Shown: positions 33,957-44,933 of the stretch, piece by piece
Numbering within the stretch: the stretch's first letter is position 1
Layout of the letters: every line of letters begins with the position of its first letter
NCBI GenBank assembly: GCA_000497125.2
Contig: CM035320.1
Span: 1,509,197-1,573,196, forward strand
Direction of reading: 5' to 3'
Source: Spironucleus salmonicida
Lineage: Eukaryota; Fornicata; Diplomonadida; Hexamitidae
Length of the DNA: 64,000 nucleotides
Translations under genes and position numbers: made by a program
The notes under the pieces: model-generated
Told to the model about the DNA's origin: nothing
Seen by the model: the letters and a program-made list of their open reading frames with translations, nothing else
The model's database searches: none

Positions 33957-34883
33957 ATGCCTAACTTCCTACCAGATTCTATTCTTTGCCGCTTACTCTC
34001 TGTCAGAGGTATGAAGCCAGGTACATAAATAGATATACCAGAGCATGAAATTGTTGAAATAGCTGAAAAAGCATACGAAGTTTTTCTATCTTAACCATCT
34101 TTACTCGAATTGGCTGCACCAGTAAAAATTTGTGGAGATATACATGGATAGTATTATGATTTACTGAGATTGTTGGAATATTCTGGATTCCCTCCTTCTG
34201 TTAACTATTTATTCTTAGGAGACTATGTGGATCGAGGACAATAATCTTTAGAATGTATTATTTTGCTTTTATGTTATAAGATAAAATATCCAGAATCATT
34301 TTTCTTATTGAGAGGTAATCATGAGTGCTCATCGATTAATAGAATTTATGGATTTTATTAAGAATGTCGTCAGCGTTATTCAGTAAATCTATGGAAAGTT
34401 TTTAAAAAGACCTTTGATGCATTACCTATTGCTGCGACTATCGAAGATAAAATATTCTGTGTACATGGTGGTTTAAGTCCAGAGCTTAACTCTTTCAAAT
34501 AGCTTGCCAATATTGTCAGACCTACATGTGTACCTGACTAGGGTCTTCTCTGTGATGTCCTTTGGTCTGATCCAGATACAACCATATAAGGATTTTAGGA
34601 AAACGATCGTGGTGTTTCTTTTACTTTTGGACAGGACGTAGTTATGAAGTTCCTTAAAAAGTTTGATTATGACCTTATTGTAAGGGCTCATTAGGTCATT
34701 TAGGATGGCTACGAATTTTTCGCAAAACGTCGCTTAGTTACTATTTTTTCAGCACCAAATTATTGTGGAGAATATGATAACTCAGGTGCGATTATGTCAG
34801 TAGATGATTCTCTTATGTGTTCATTCTAAATTTTAAAAGCGTAAACTAGAAGTGAATAAGCTGCATGTGGCGGTAGATATTGA
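33957..34883 (+). CDS. PP1: Serine/threonine protein phosphatase PP1 catalytic subunit
   Basis: The product is 308 residues and close to full-length PP1 along its whole length. The metal-site motifs are all present: GDIHGQ near residue 60, GDYVDRG near 87, RGNHEC near 117, then VHGGLSPEL near 170 and [14 protein letters not shown] near 263. PP1 dephosphorylates many regulators of cell cycle and motility through regulatory subunits. The conserved sequence also proves the genetic code: family-invariant Gln positions (for example GQYYDLLR) fall on TAG/TAA. The gene starts after TTTTTATAAAATGCC. The standard code would yield only fragments, including a spurious antisense ORF at 34473-34691. Confidence 0.97.
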
Positions 34884-34973
34884 TTGATTTTGCTTATTTT
34901 ATATTTTTAAATATCTGTTAATATACATATACAATACAATATTTAGATTTCATATAAATTTTACATTCCACAA

Positions 34974-35648
34974 ATGGATTATTCATAAAATTCCGATCGT
35001 GCTCTTCAAATGCGTGTACATTAACTTGAAGAATAGCTTGCTATCCGTAATTCTGAGTATCACCAGCTTTCTTCGTAAGCCTTAAGTACCACTTAAAAGT
35101 TGGAATAACATATTGCTAACTTAGAATCAGAAAAAGCTTAAATGATAAATAAGTTTGCTTCGTCTCAATAATATGGATCGGATGAAACTCAAGTAGAAGA
35201 GCTCAAGCAAACAATCTAGATTCTTAATGAGTAGCTTATTGATACCAATAATGAGCTTCTTGAGGTTCATGAACAATAGGAAGAAACTAGAAAAACTCAA
35301 ATGTTTAATGAAAATTAAGGTGATGGCTAAGATTTTGATATTGATCAGCCTTTCGGCAAATCTTAAGTCTAAACTCTTGAAGAAGATATTTAATTAATGA
35401 GAAACGCAATGGCTGACGAAGAATAAAAAAAATTAGATGATAAAGATGAATTAAATATGCTTCGTGATGATAATTAAGAGTTACGCTAAAAATTAACCTT
35501 TTTAGAGGCTTAAATTCGTCAAATCAATAAACTTTTTGGTGGCCTCGGCAACATTTGTACTGGTGCTTAAGATCGTTTAGAATCTCTTTTGTCTGATGGA
35601 AATGAAATGAATCTTACAATTGGGTAGTCACACTTTGCATGGAAATGA
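34974..35648 (+). CDS. Coiled-coil protein, 224 aa
   Basis: This is an intact frame opening MDYSQNSDRALQMRVHQLEE. It is nearly continuous coiled coil (LEQHIANLESEKAQMINKF and NEQLIDTNNELLEVHEQQEE). A short non-helical break (NENQGDGQDFDIDQPFGKS) lies near residue 118, followed by more helix and a C-terminal FGGLGNICTGAQDRLESLLS. There is no known motif. It converges on another coiled-coil gene with 10 bp between stops, and PP1 lies 90 bp upstream. It may be a scaffold, by inference only. Confidence 0.77.
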
Positions 35649-35658
35649 TCTTTATCTC

Positions 35659-36633
35659 TCACTCTTCAAGTAACTTCATCTAATTTTAGATTTTTCTCTT
35701 TAATATACCAATTTTCCTGTTCACATCTTCCACTGCTTTTTCCATGGTATTTTGCATAGCTTTTAAACTTAAATAGTCAATACTATAGGGCCCATCAGAA
35801 GCAGATATTTCTTTCTATTTTAATTTTTCAAGTTATAATACATCAGTTTTTAGTTCCTTTTCTGTATAATCAATTTTTTCCTTAATTTACTTTGTTTGAA
35901 TTTATTTACTAATTATTTCACTATCAATATATTTTTTCTAATCAAGTATTTTATTCAAATCCTACTTAAGTTGATTCATTTATAATAAACAATTTCCAGC
36001 ACTTAGTTTAATTCTTAATAATTCTTAATTTCTAATAGCAATCTTATCTAATAATTTGCTATTTTCAATCTTAAGTTAGTCAAAGTCAACTTAGTTTAAT
36101 CCTTATTGCTAATTAATACCAGAGTTATTTTATTCCTTAATTTTATTGAGCTATTTTTTAAATTACAATTCTTTTTCAGAGAATTGCTAAGTTTGATTCT
36201 TTAATTTTTATGTTTAAATGTTATAAAAAGATTCAATTGCATTAGCATTTACCGATTTTGGCAGCCTATGAATGATTTCCTAGTTAGATTCTTCAATTGA
36301 AAATCCAGTATCACCTAATACTTCTCTCTAATAAATAAAAGTCAATCGGCGAATAGTAGCCAAATTTTATTCATACGCTAAAATAAGTGACTTTAAGCGA
36401 CATGCAGCATCTAGTGAGATTTATGATAGGTATTCATTGTGTGTTTTTAGTTCAGATGATTCAGATAGCGCAATAAGTAATAAATCTGCATTTTCTAATT
36501 ACTAAGGGTTTTCAATATCTGAAATTTCAGGATCATCTATATATCTCTCCTCAAATGCTGATAGAAAGTCATTTTCCTTTAATAATAGTTCATTTTATTA
36601 GATAAGTTCATCAATCTATACGTTTAGGGACAT
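35659..36633 (-). CDS. Coiled-coil protein, 324 aa
   Basis: This is a 325-codon frame starting MSLNVQIDELIQQNELLL after GCAAAAAAATG. The N-terminal half is acidic and helical (LKENDFLSAFEERYIDDPE and LSQISLDAACRLKSLILA). The middle and C-terminus are coiled coil ending NRKIGILKRKIQNQMKLLEE. The part near residue 100 (NLATIRRLTFIYQREVLGD) resembles the structured helices of axonemal proteins, but no family can be named. The gene is divergent from 36703 across 69 bp. The TAA/TAG-encoded Gln content is typical of neighbours. Confidence 0.77.
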
Positions 36634-36702
36634 TTTTTTGCGGAATTAAACATTGTATTTCATATATATTATGAATATAATTTATTGTATTTTGAAAAAT
36701 AA

Positions 36703-37164
36703 ATGCAATAAAAATAAAGAATAACTAATAGTAATGGACTCATTGACCCACCATAATCTTTCTTAACAAAGACAATATTTTTAGATACGACGCCATTGAA
36801 ATAATAAGATAGATGGAAAAAACCAGTTGCATAAAAGTACGAATTTCTTATATAAAGAGAAAGAAAATTAGTTACTTAAAAGTAAACAACTCAAAATGAC
36901 GATTTTTTCTATGATAAGAAAACATATCAAAATATTAAAAGATTTCTACATCAGGATAAATTGCCGACCATCTAAAAATAGAATAACCTTATCAATAGAA
37001 GTAGTGCAATCAATCGATCTGAAAGATTCAAATAACTAAAACCCTGGGATATTACACCAGGTCCCACGGAATATTAAATAAATATCGAATACTTTCGTCC
37101 AAAAACTAGTTGCATTATGGCAGAATCAGCAAGATTTCGAGATTCCGAATTTATTAGCAAGTGA
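36703..37164 (+). CDS. SHIPPO/STPG-like protein, 153 aa
   Basis: The start is ATG after GAAAAATAA, giving MQQKQRITNSNGLIDPPQSF. It is basic and Q-rich, with one PG-rich block KPWDITPGPTEYQI near residue 115, followed by EYFRPKTSCIMAESARF. The 'F/Y...M--S-RF' sequence after the PGP motif is characteristic of SHIPPO/STPG repeats (PGPG-Y then a Met/Phe and R). Only one repeat is clear. Such proteins associate with doublet microtubules in flagella. A second member is at 32404. An earlier ORF from the ATG at 36734 stops after 21 codons and was rejected in favour of this frame. Confidence 0.65.
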
Positions 37165-37212
37165 TAATTAGTTTATATTATTTTATAACATATATTCGCT
37201 TGCCTTAATAAA

Positions 37213-37587
37213 ATGAAATAATACAGTATGCCATAATTGAATGAATTTATAGTACATGATTTCAAGATACAACCTGTATAAAGTATTAATAAGTTAACTA
37301 AGACAACTATACCTAGATAATATTACCATAGAGTATTACCTAAATAATAGTTCACAACTCCAACGTTTATGAGAAGTTCATTTGGAAAATTTTAGATTTA
37401 GTCTCAAAATAAACCTATATATCAATAGTATATATCAGATGACTATATTAGGCCTATTATAATTAACGAAATTAATGTTATTCATCATGTTTAGTTGTAA
37501 TCGTCTCAAACTAATCGAAAATATTATTCTGGTTATAAGAAATTTAGATGTAATAACTCAAATGATAATATAGAAATTAATTTTTGA
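37213..37587 (+). CDS. Small basic hypothetical protein, 124 aa
   Basis: This is an intact frame opening MKQYSMPQLNEFIVHDFKIQ. It is basic and rich in Q, Y, I and S, with FMRSSFGKFQIQSQNKPIY in the middle. This pattern of aromatic residues around short basic segments is seen in microtubule-associated proteins, but no motif is diagnostic. The STPG-like gene ends 48 bp upstream on the same strand. The 269 bp downstream to the ESCRT-III-like gene are AT-rich with no convincing frame. Function unknown. Confidence 0.65.
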
Positions 37588-37856
37588 GAATATATTTTAC
37601 AAAATATAGATAGTTTAGAAATAAGTCGTTTCATTACAGATTACACAATAAGTCTCAATCCTATACTAGTGATATTTTTAGTTATTATTAATGCTTATAT
37701 TTTTAATTCAAGTATATTTTGAGAAAAAATGCTCGAACTCGAAATATCTAAACTAAATTAAATTATTTAAAATTATATCAGTATATGCATAAATTATTAA
37801 CAGAGCTTTTACGCCTATACTAAACTATATACAATTATAACATCATTACAATTAAA

Positions 37857-38465
37857 ATGGGTTGCATATCGTCAAAAAGCAAAATGACCAACTAACAGAA
37901 AGTAGATAGCCAAATTATTAAAATGCATTCAGAATTTGATATCTAGAATATAAAAATCAAGCGTTTGCAACGAGCTATCCAGACATAAATTGACTAGCTC
38001 GAAGCACTCTAAACAGATCAAATCTAAAGCGCAAGGCGTAATTTAGCAGAAAATAAACCAGAATCAGCTGAGAATAATTTGAAGCTTAAGGCCATTTTCT
38101 GCACACAAATCTCTTCCTTGCAAAAGCAAAATCTACAGTTACAAAAAGTGTTAAACGACCTCAGAGTTGCTCAAGGTACGACAGCATTTCTGGACGTATC
38201 CAAAGATGTAAATTCTCTACTCAGTGATGAGGTTATGACTGCATAAAATGACAAACTTTAGGAAATTTTACGCCTCAGTACGGAAGTGGAAAAGAAGTAG
38301 GCCGTTATCGACACGTTATATCAGGGAGGAACCTAGGATATTTAATATGAAATGGATATCTTGATGGCAGAAATAGCTCGTGAAAATGGAGAAAATGTAG
38401 TCGTCGAGTAGGGACAACATATTGAAGATTAACGATAAGAATGCGAGGTAATGGTCATATTGTGA
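37857..38465 (+). CDS. Putative ESCRT-III (Snf7-family) protein
   Basis: The product is 202 residues starting MGCISSKSKM, an N-myristoylation-type signal (Gly2, Cys3, Ser6) not usual for most ESCRT-III proteins but similar to Vps20. The core follows: IKRLQRAIQTQIDQLEALQT, ARRNLAENKPESAENNLKLKA (the family's A-xLxxGxKxxAxxxLKxK pattern), then QISSLQKQNLQLQKVLNDL. The helix lengths fit Snf7 helices 1-4. The acidic C-terminal helix EMDILMAEIARENGENVV resembles a MIM/ESCRT tail. Membrane scission work is likely if the assignment is right. It is more divergent than the copy at 21396. An unrelated membrane-anchored coiled-coil protein is the alternative. Confidence 0.6.
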
Positions 38466-38513
38466 TATTTACAATATAATATTTCATATAAATCAATAAT
38501 TAAAATTATTTAA

Positions 38514-41042
38514 TCATCCCTCCAATTATTTTTTCTCAATGTCTATTAAGACTCCATTGCTATCGTAGTTAGCCTTGTAAGCACCTAAAAAACTAACACT
38601 ATTCAAAAATTCGCTATTGAGCTCAATCCCACTATTTTAGCACTCTCCCATTAAATATTTTGCACTAACTTTGCTCTCTTTCACACTACTGTTCTAATTG
38701 TATATTTCTAAAGCTTAGAAACATTTTCCCAATATTCCAGCAACTACATCACCTCCTCGTCTTACTAACTATAACAATTCTACTTCTGCCCGTCTCTAAT
38801 GTGCTCCTTTAAGCTATCCAACTAGCTGTCTAACAAATAGTTAACACGAGAAATCAGCATCATCCATGGTACACATTTTTCTAAAGTGAAGCTTTGCATG
38901 GGCTTCTGTAATTCGTAATAAGCATCCAAATTGTCGAGCAGTAACCGGACTGCCATATCGGTGAGTAATTTGCCTAATCTTGACATAAAAATCACGTAAT
39001 TTAGCAGCTACTATTTCTGTGATTTGAGGCTAAACAAGCCTCGCATGCATAATATATTTCTTGATAAATGATTATGGTAATGGTTATCTTTTTACAAGCA
39101 GCTAGGCTGTAACTTGAGCACAATCTAGTGTCTCTGGGAGTCCTTCTTAATTGCCCAATTTTTGCAGTTCATATTCGTATATTTATATCTATTCATTTGT
39201 CAAATTCTCTTTATTTTACAGCATTTTGCGAGCGTAAATTGCCTATTCGCTCGATAACGCTCTCCTGTTAAGTATGAACTACCCAATCCGCTTGTCATTC
39301 TCATGGTCATCCGTTACAATGTAAACAAGGTCAAAACGAGATAACAAAGCGTCCCCAACGTTTAAATTACTGTTTAGCGGCAGATTTCTGTTATAAACTT
39401 AACCCACTGGATTACAAGCCGCTATAACACTGCATTTGGCAGGTAAAGTTGCGATAATCCCCGCTTTTGCGATAGATACTTCCTACTATTCCATTGCTTA
39501 ATGCATAGCCACACGGTCGATCTCGGTCATTTTGTCCAGCTCATCAATGCAGCAAATCCCGTTATTCGACAGCACCATCTGTCCCGCTTACAGTGTGAAT
39601 TCACCACCTCTTTTGACGACTGAAACTGTCAAACCAGCAGCAGACGATGACTTTCCTGAAGAAAATGTGTAGTTTTGAGTATAGTTTTTCAAGTATTTAA
39701 GGAACTAAGATTTTGCAGTTCCAGGATCGCCAATAATAAGTAAGTGAATGTTCTCACGAGTTCCAGCTGAAGGGGTTCCAGAAAGGAGCGAAATTAAGAT
39801 CATCTGCTTCAGGAGTTCGTGGCCGTAAATTGATGGGAAAATAGACGAAATTATGAGGTTGTCGAGATCTGTTGATTTATAGCGTGATAAGAGGGCTTGA
39901 AATGCCGTTATATCTTCTGCATTAAAGGACTCTTCATTGTTGTTCGTTATCGCACCATACACTCTGAAATTGATTTTACAAATGTTGTTTTGGATGTCTT
40001 GAATCTCCCAGATTCCTGTTAAATCTACAGTCATTCCAGGCTTCAGATCAGTAATAAGGTCACCATAAATGATTCCGCTTCGTTTTTCACCATTTTCCAT
40101 TTGCATGACTATATTAACATAAGATGAATAAAGACAGCCTTTAGGGTAAAGTCTAAGCCGAGTTGAACCGCAATCACATTTCTTAGGGACTGCGTTTACT
40201 TCGAATAAACCCATGATAGTGTTGCAGCTTAGGCACTGGATCGAAACTGACTCTAACTATATAAATAAACGTGACTAGCTGATAATTTATGTGTGGATAG
40301 TAGCAATTTTATTAACATCATTAGTGGAAAAAGAATTTACAATATGTAAAGGATTTACTAATTTTAATTAAAATTCATCTGCATGCCTTTCAATTTCATT
40401 AATAAATTAATTTAGTCCTTCCTATAAAACTTCAATGAATTTTTTTGGATGACTTATAATCTCTGTAACAAATAAAGTACTCTCTTCTCGTAAATGTGCT
40501 AAGTTAATAGTCAATGATTTTTTTCCTCGTTAAAATTATTATTTTAACTGGTAAATGTATGTTGGTTCGGAAAATTCGGTACGGAATGTTTTTAAAAAAT
40601 AAATAAATTTGGTCTTAATATGTGGCTTTGACGTACTAGTAGGATTCTTAACAAAGTCAATTAAATGTTACTTAAATATTTCTTCTGATACTGGTTTAAC
40701 TGCAGCTAAGTTATAATCAAGAACAGGTAAAAAGTTTTATTCGCTTACTACTTCAGATTCTGATTCAAATCCTAAAGTTTTAAGCCTTTCGGTAATATTC
40801 TCATTATCAGATATCCTTCTTTTATATTCTGGCTATTCTAACCCATCACGAGCAGCTAAAGCCCTTTCGGCTGCTCTAATTTAAGCAGGCAGTAACGGAT
40901 TTTCGAAAGCTTCTTTTTCAGCTGATAAATCTGTTGAAATCTCTGATTGATCTTATAACTCCATATTATCTCTCATAACCAGATTGATATCATCCAGTTC
41001 TGTTGCTGAAGATGGTTCGGAATTTGTAGATGAGTCTGACAT
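38514..41042 (-). CDS. MCM2: MCM2, replicative helicase subunit
   Basis: The product is 842 residues. The N-terminal tail is acidic and disordered (MSDSSTNSEPSSATELDDIN), with a RAAERALAARD block typical of MCM2. Then come the MCM N-domain (FIYFLKTFRTEF and LAHLREES), a zinc motif CLSC...CDCG near residues 275-296, and the MCM AAA+ core. This has Walker A GDPGTAKS, Walker B ICCIDELDKM and arginine finger LLSRFDLVYIV. A winged helix ends the protein (EAHAKLHFRKM). The protein belongs to the MCM2-7 helicase that opens DNA at origins. The standard code splits it into pieces such as a 169-aa ORF at 39705-40214. The 5' part is AT-rich, while the ATPase part is richer in G+C. Other MCM paralogues are less likely because of the N-terminal block. 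Confidence 0.88.
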
Positions 41043-41155
41043 TTTAAAATTTTGTTCACATCAATTTATATATAGAATAGATTATTATAATTATAATGAA
41101 AATATTGAGTTAACAATTCTTTTAAATTTAATCTAAATTCATTCTATCTTCACCT

Positions 41156-41881
41156 ATGTTATTTAGCTATAAGAATTAAATTCTTATAGTTTGTGAATTT
41201 TAATTCTAAATAGATAAACATAAGCTGATCAAGATAAACTAATAAAAATTAATCACCATTGAAACATTCAGCTAAATATCATATTCATCTACAAATGATA
41301 CAGTTATTATTCCAGGTAATTAGATATTATAAAATATTGTTGTATAAACTGATGAGTTTTAATTACTGTTTAAACGGGGAAGTAATATTATTTTTGTGAA
41401 TCTCAATAATACGGAGTAGCTGGACTTTGATGAAAAAATAATTCTAGACAATCCTATCTACTAGGTAGAGGTATTGAGATCTTGTAGTGGGGTTATTTTA
41501 TTGGTATTGACAAAAGTAGTTAATTACTAAAATATAATGTTCTCAGAAACCATGGATGTTTGCGTTAATATAATATAGTTTAATTCTTAAGATTACTTTA
41601 AATATAAAAACTTGGGTTTCCATGAATATAAAACAGCTTTCGAGGAGTCAAGAGTATTTGATAGTATTTAAAAAGATTATTTAGGTGACTTTGAAAAGAA
41701 GATTTAAAATATAATGAAATTAAAAGATTAGTTAAATATAAATTAATTAAGCTTTTAATGTAATTAATTCGTGTTATTAAGTAATGATTAATTAAGTAAC
41801 ATTATTGAAAAAGAACTTAAATCTGATAAGCCAGATATTTATAAAATACGTTAATGTTAAAAATTAATAAATAAAGATTGA
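41156..41881 (+). CDS. Hypothetical protein, 241 aa
   Basis: This is an intact frame from ATG at 41156 (MLFSYKNQILIVCEFQFQ) to a TGA that lies 4 bp before the stop of OLA1 on the other strand. Strand-like alternation dominates the first 130 residues (TVIIPGNQILQNIVVQTDEF and NIIFVNLNNTEQLDFDEK). The last ~100 residues are helical and polar. The alternation suggests a beta-propeller-like or longin-like fold, but nothing matches a named family. It is divergent from MCM2, with 113 bp of AT-rich DNA shared as promoter. Function unknown. Confidence 0.74.
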
Positions 41882-41885
41882 AATA

Positions 41886-43088
41886 TCACTTTTTCTTAGT
41901 AGCACCACCTCTAGCATTGTGCTTGAAAAACATAATATCCCCATCTTCAACAATATATTCTTTTCCTTGCATCATAAGCTTACCTTATGCCTTAACTTCC
42001 TATTCAGAGCCTAATTTTTTAAGGTCTTTATACTTGAATACGTCAGCACAGATAAAATGCTCTTTAAAGTCAGTATGAATTACACCAGCTGCATCAGGGG
42101 CTTTAGTATATTTACGAACAGTCCAACAACGCACTTCATCAGCACCTGATGTAAAGTAATGGATTAAATTAAGATCCTTATATCCAGTTTTTATTATCTT
42201 ATCAAGATGGGATTCACATGTTTCTGAAAGGGTTTTTAAATATTCCTGACGCGCGTCATTGTTACCTAAAGCAAGAAGCTTAGCTTCCAATGACGCGGAG
42301 TAAATGATGACAGAAGCATTTGGTGTTCTATCTTTAATAAACTCCATTATTTTTGGAACATACTTATTTTTCTACCTAACATAATCTTTTTCAGACATAT
42401 TAAGCAAATATACAACGGGCTTACAAGTAAGTAGTAAAAGTTCGTTTAATACTTTTATTTCAAGAATACTCCAATCTTAGGTAAATAAGTCTTTCTTTTC
42501 TTCTAACAAAAGTTTGATTTTTTCTAAAACAGGTACTGTTAATTATAATTCTTTCTCAGGTTTGCGCTCTAGCTTTTTTTTAGTATCATCCAACAAAGCT
42601 ACTACCTATTATAAATCTTTTGCAATAAGTTCGTTATTAATAATAACACAATCGCGAACAGGATCGATATCACCTTCTACATGAGTAATAGTATCGTCAT
42701 CAAAAACACGAATAATATGATAAATACCATCGCATGCTTTAATATTGGATAAGAAAGCATTTCCAAGACCTTAACCTTCAGAAGCACCCTTGATTAAACC
42801 AGCAATATCACATACATCTAAATAAGTAGGAACTTTAGACTTAGGTTTATACAAGTCGCACATCCAGTCAAACCTTTTATCAGGAACTGCAACTCTAGCA
42901 GTATTAGGGTCAATAGTGCAGAAAGGATAATTTTCAGATGGAACTTAGACCTATGTTAATACAGTAAAAGTAAGAGATTTACCAACATTAGGTAAACCAA
43001 CTAATCCCATAGATAAACTGTTTTTTGCTCTTCCTAATAAAGCTAACTTAGCGGATGGATCCTCTTCTATATTTTTCTTAGGAGGCAT
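41886..43088 (-). CDS. OLA1: Obg-like ATPase 1 (OLA1/YchF)
   Basis: The product is 400 residues, the normal OLA1 length. The P-loop is GLPNVGKSL near residue 31. Then come a G3 region [20 protein letters not shown], the family's NMSE in place of NKxD (LLNMSEKDY) and a long helical insertion. The TGS domain at the C-terminus includes [20 protein letters not shown] and [17 protein letters not shown]. YchF/OLA1 proteins bind ATP rather than GTP and act near ribosomes and in stress responses. The start is ATG after CTATATATAATG. Convergent with 41156 (4 bp between stops). Several invariant Gln are TAA, supporting the code. This is the most conserved gene here besides PP1. Confidence 0.96.
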
Positions 43089-43272
43089 TATATATAGGAG
43101 TGGAATAATTTCATGTTAATATATTTATAAATATATATTATAATTTAATTAATTTTCAAAGATTATAAGTTTTCATAGATACTAATTGCTGTTATTAATA
43201 TTAAACCACAGTCAAAATAAAGCAATAATCATTGCCACTAAGACGCTAAACGAGTTAAAACAATCTCAAAGC

Positions 43273-43626
43273 TCACTCATTTTATGCTGGAATTGGAACT
43301 TCACCGTGGTCTTCCAAAACTTAACTTGCCAGCTTTAAACAATTAGCGCAACCAAACTTACCATCACCTCTTAAGTCAGCACATTTCCAAGAACCTGCAA
43401 CCTCTTAAAATTTATTAAGTAAATTATCTTCTAAATCAGGTCTAACCAACTTTGCAGCAGAAATAGCCCCACATTCGTTATTTGGTGCATTACCACCTCT
43501 CAAGTGCATAGTTCCCTAAACCTAAGCATCTCTAGCACCTTTATATGTTGCCATAATAGCCGAGCTACACGGTAAGTTCATGGGGGCAATATGAAAATAT
43601 TACATAGCTACATCACCTGCTGACAT
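43273..43626 (-). CDS. C_GCAxxG_C_C-family redox-type protein
   Basis: The product is 117 residues. The conserved pattern is visible in order: CSSAIMATYKG near residue 20, RGGNAPNNECGAISAAKL near 50 (the G-CGA-xxA core), FQEVAGSWKCADLRG near 80 and CANCLKLASQVLEDHG. Members of C_GCAxxG_C_C are small cysteine proteins found mainly in anaerobic bacteria and archaea, thought to be redox-active or metal-binding. The length and cysteine spacing fit. Presence in a eukaryote suggests transfer from anaerobes, as in other metamonads. No signal peptide. The start is ATG after AAAAATG. The exact reaction is unknown. Confidence 0.82.
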
Positions 43627-43722
43627 TTTTAGAAGCGAAAAGTTTAATAAGTGGATATTAATATCAATATATTATAGTATAGTGATGATGTTTACAAATA
43701 AAATTGAATTTATACAAAATAA

Positions 43723-44454
43723 TCATAGCTACTTCCTGGTCTGTAAAAGTTTTTTAAACTCCATTTCTTTATACTTGCTTTCTAAATAATTAACCCAATT
43801 ATTTTGTTTAATTAAATCTGCACTTAGAGTAGCATAATCTTACTAAAACATAGACCCCATCTCACGAAGAGTTTTCACTATATTTCCTTGTTTTAAGTCT
43901 TATCTATTCCATTTTCGTTCTAAAGTAACTTTTTCAGAATCTAATTTTTACTCTTCGTGAACTAAATCGTAAATGATGCTATTATCTTATTAGGAATATG
44001 CATAAAAATCTCCTAAATCAAATTTTTTATAATTTACACCATTTTTCCCTTACTTTCCCCATTTTGTACCTGGACAAAATTGCTTCTTTGATATCTAAGC
44101 ATTAAAATCTCGCAAGATATCTTGTGCTGCTTTTTATATTTGCTTATCTTTAGCTCCCAAACTTTCTATTTCATTAGAGCAAATCCGCTGGAAATTTAAC
44201 TGGTTACGCTCCTATGTTTTAAGCTAAACTAATAGTAATTTAAGCTGGTTTAATTTAGGCTGGTATGAATCCGAAGATGAAGGTCTTATTCCTCGTATTC
44301 TAATAGTTTGATCTGTTAATATGTTATCAATACCACTAATTTCGTATGCTATATTTTCTAGATCTTATAACTTAGATAATATATATGAATGAAGCACCCT
44401 AGGATTATCTTCATGTAGAAGGGCTGATGGTAGATCAATTTGTTTACCGCGCAT
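43723..44454 (-). CDS. Coiled-coil protein, 243 aa
   Basis: This is an intact frame opening MRGKQIDLPSALLHEDNPRV. A disordered region with IRIRGIRPSSSDSYQPKL is followed by helices (LKLLLVQLKTQERNQLNF and ESLGAKDKQIQKAAQDIL). The central part, CPGTKWGKQGKNGVNYKKFD, is basic and turn-rich. The C-terminus is coiled coil. The layout recalls small axonemal or dynein-regulatory proteins, but I name no family. The C_GCAxxG_C_C gene begins 97 bp downstream on the same strand. Start context is CCCTTAATG. Function unknown. Confidence 0.74.
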
Positions 44455-44933
44455 TAAGGGTAAAGGAATTTAGGTATATGTATTTTATAATATATATTTA
44501 TATTATTAATTCTCAGAGTGGTTTAATATTTTATATTGATAAGATATAGTAGATGGTTTCTATGCTTAATAATAATTATCTTTATATACTTTAAAGATAT
44601 GATAATAAACGATTGTAATTTTAAAAGTTAATATATTCTCTGAAAAGAAGTAGTAAGTTGTAAAAATAATGCAAATTTAAATATCATAATAATACTAATA
44701 ATTCTATAAAATAAACATATCAACAAAAAAGTCAAACTTTATCTATAGTCTGAGTAAAGTTTATTAAACATAGATTAGAATTAATTAGGTATTTGGCATA
44801 GTGCTTACCTGTATTTCTTTTATTAAATAATTTCAAATCTACTATATTTATAAATTAAACTGCATAAATATTATAACATCAAGAAGATTAATCCTATCTT
44901 ATTCATAATTGAATAAATCAGTATTTATCATTA
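44455..44933. other. AT-rich intergenic region
   Basis: This 479 bp region between the coiled-coil gene and the stop of DBR1 is over 75% A/T by eye. The only open frame of any length runs from an ATG at 44553 for 66 codons on the plus strand, with a basic and repetitive composition, so I treat it as chance. No RNA gene, hairpin or repeat was recognised. The part near 44455 presumably carries the promoter of 43723-44454. Confidence 0.55.

Noticed and set aside
37729-37887. A 52-codon plus-strand ORF (MLELEISKLNQIIQ) before the second ESCRT-III-like gene.
   Set aside because: It overlaps that gene's start in another frame and is too short to support on its own.
44553-44753. A 66-codon plus-strand ORF in the gap before DBR1.
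   Set aside because: Basic low-complexity composition, no motif, and chance length in A/T-rich DNA.
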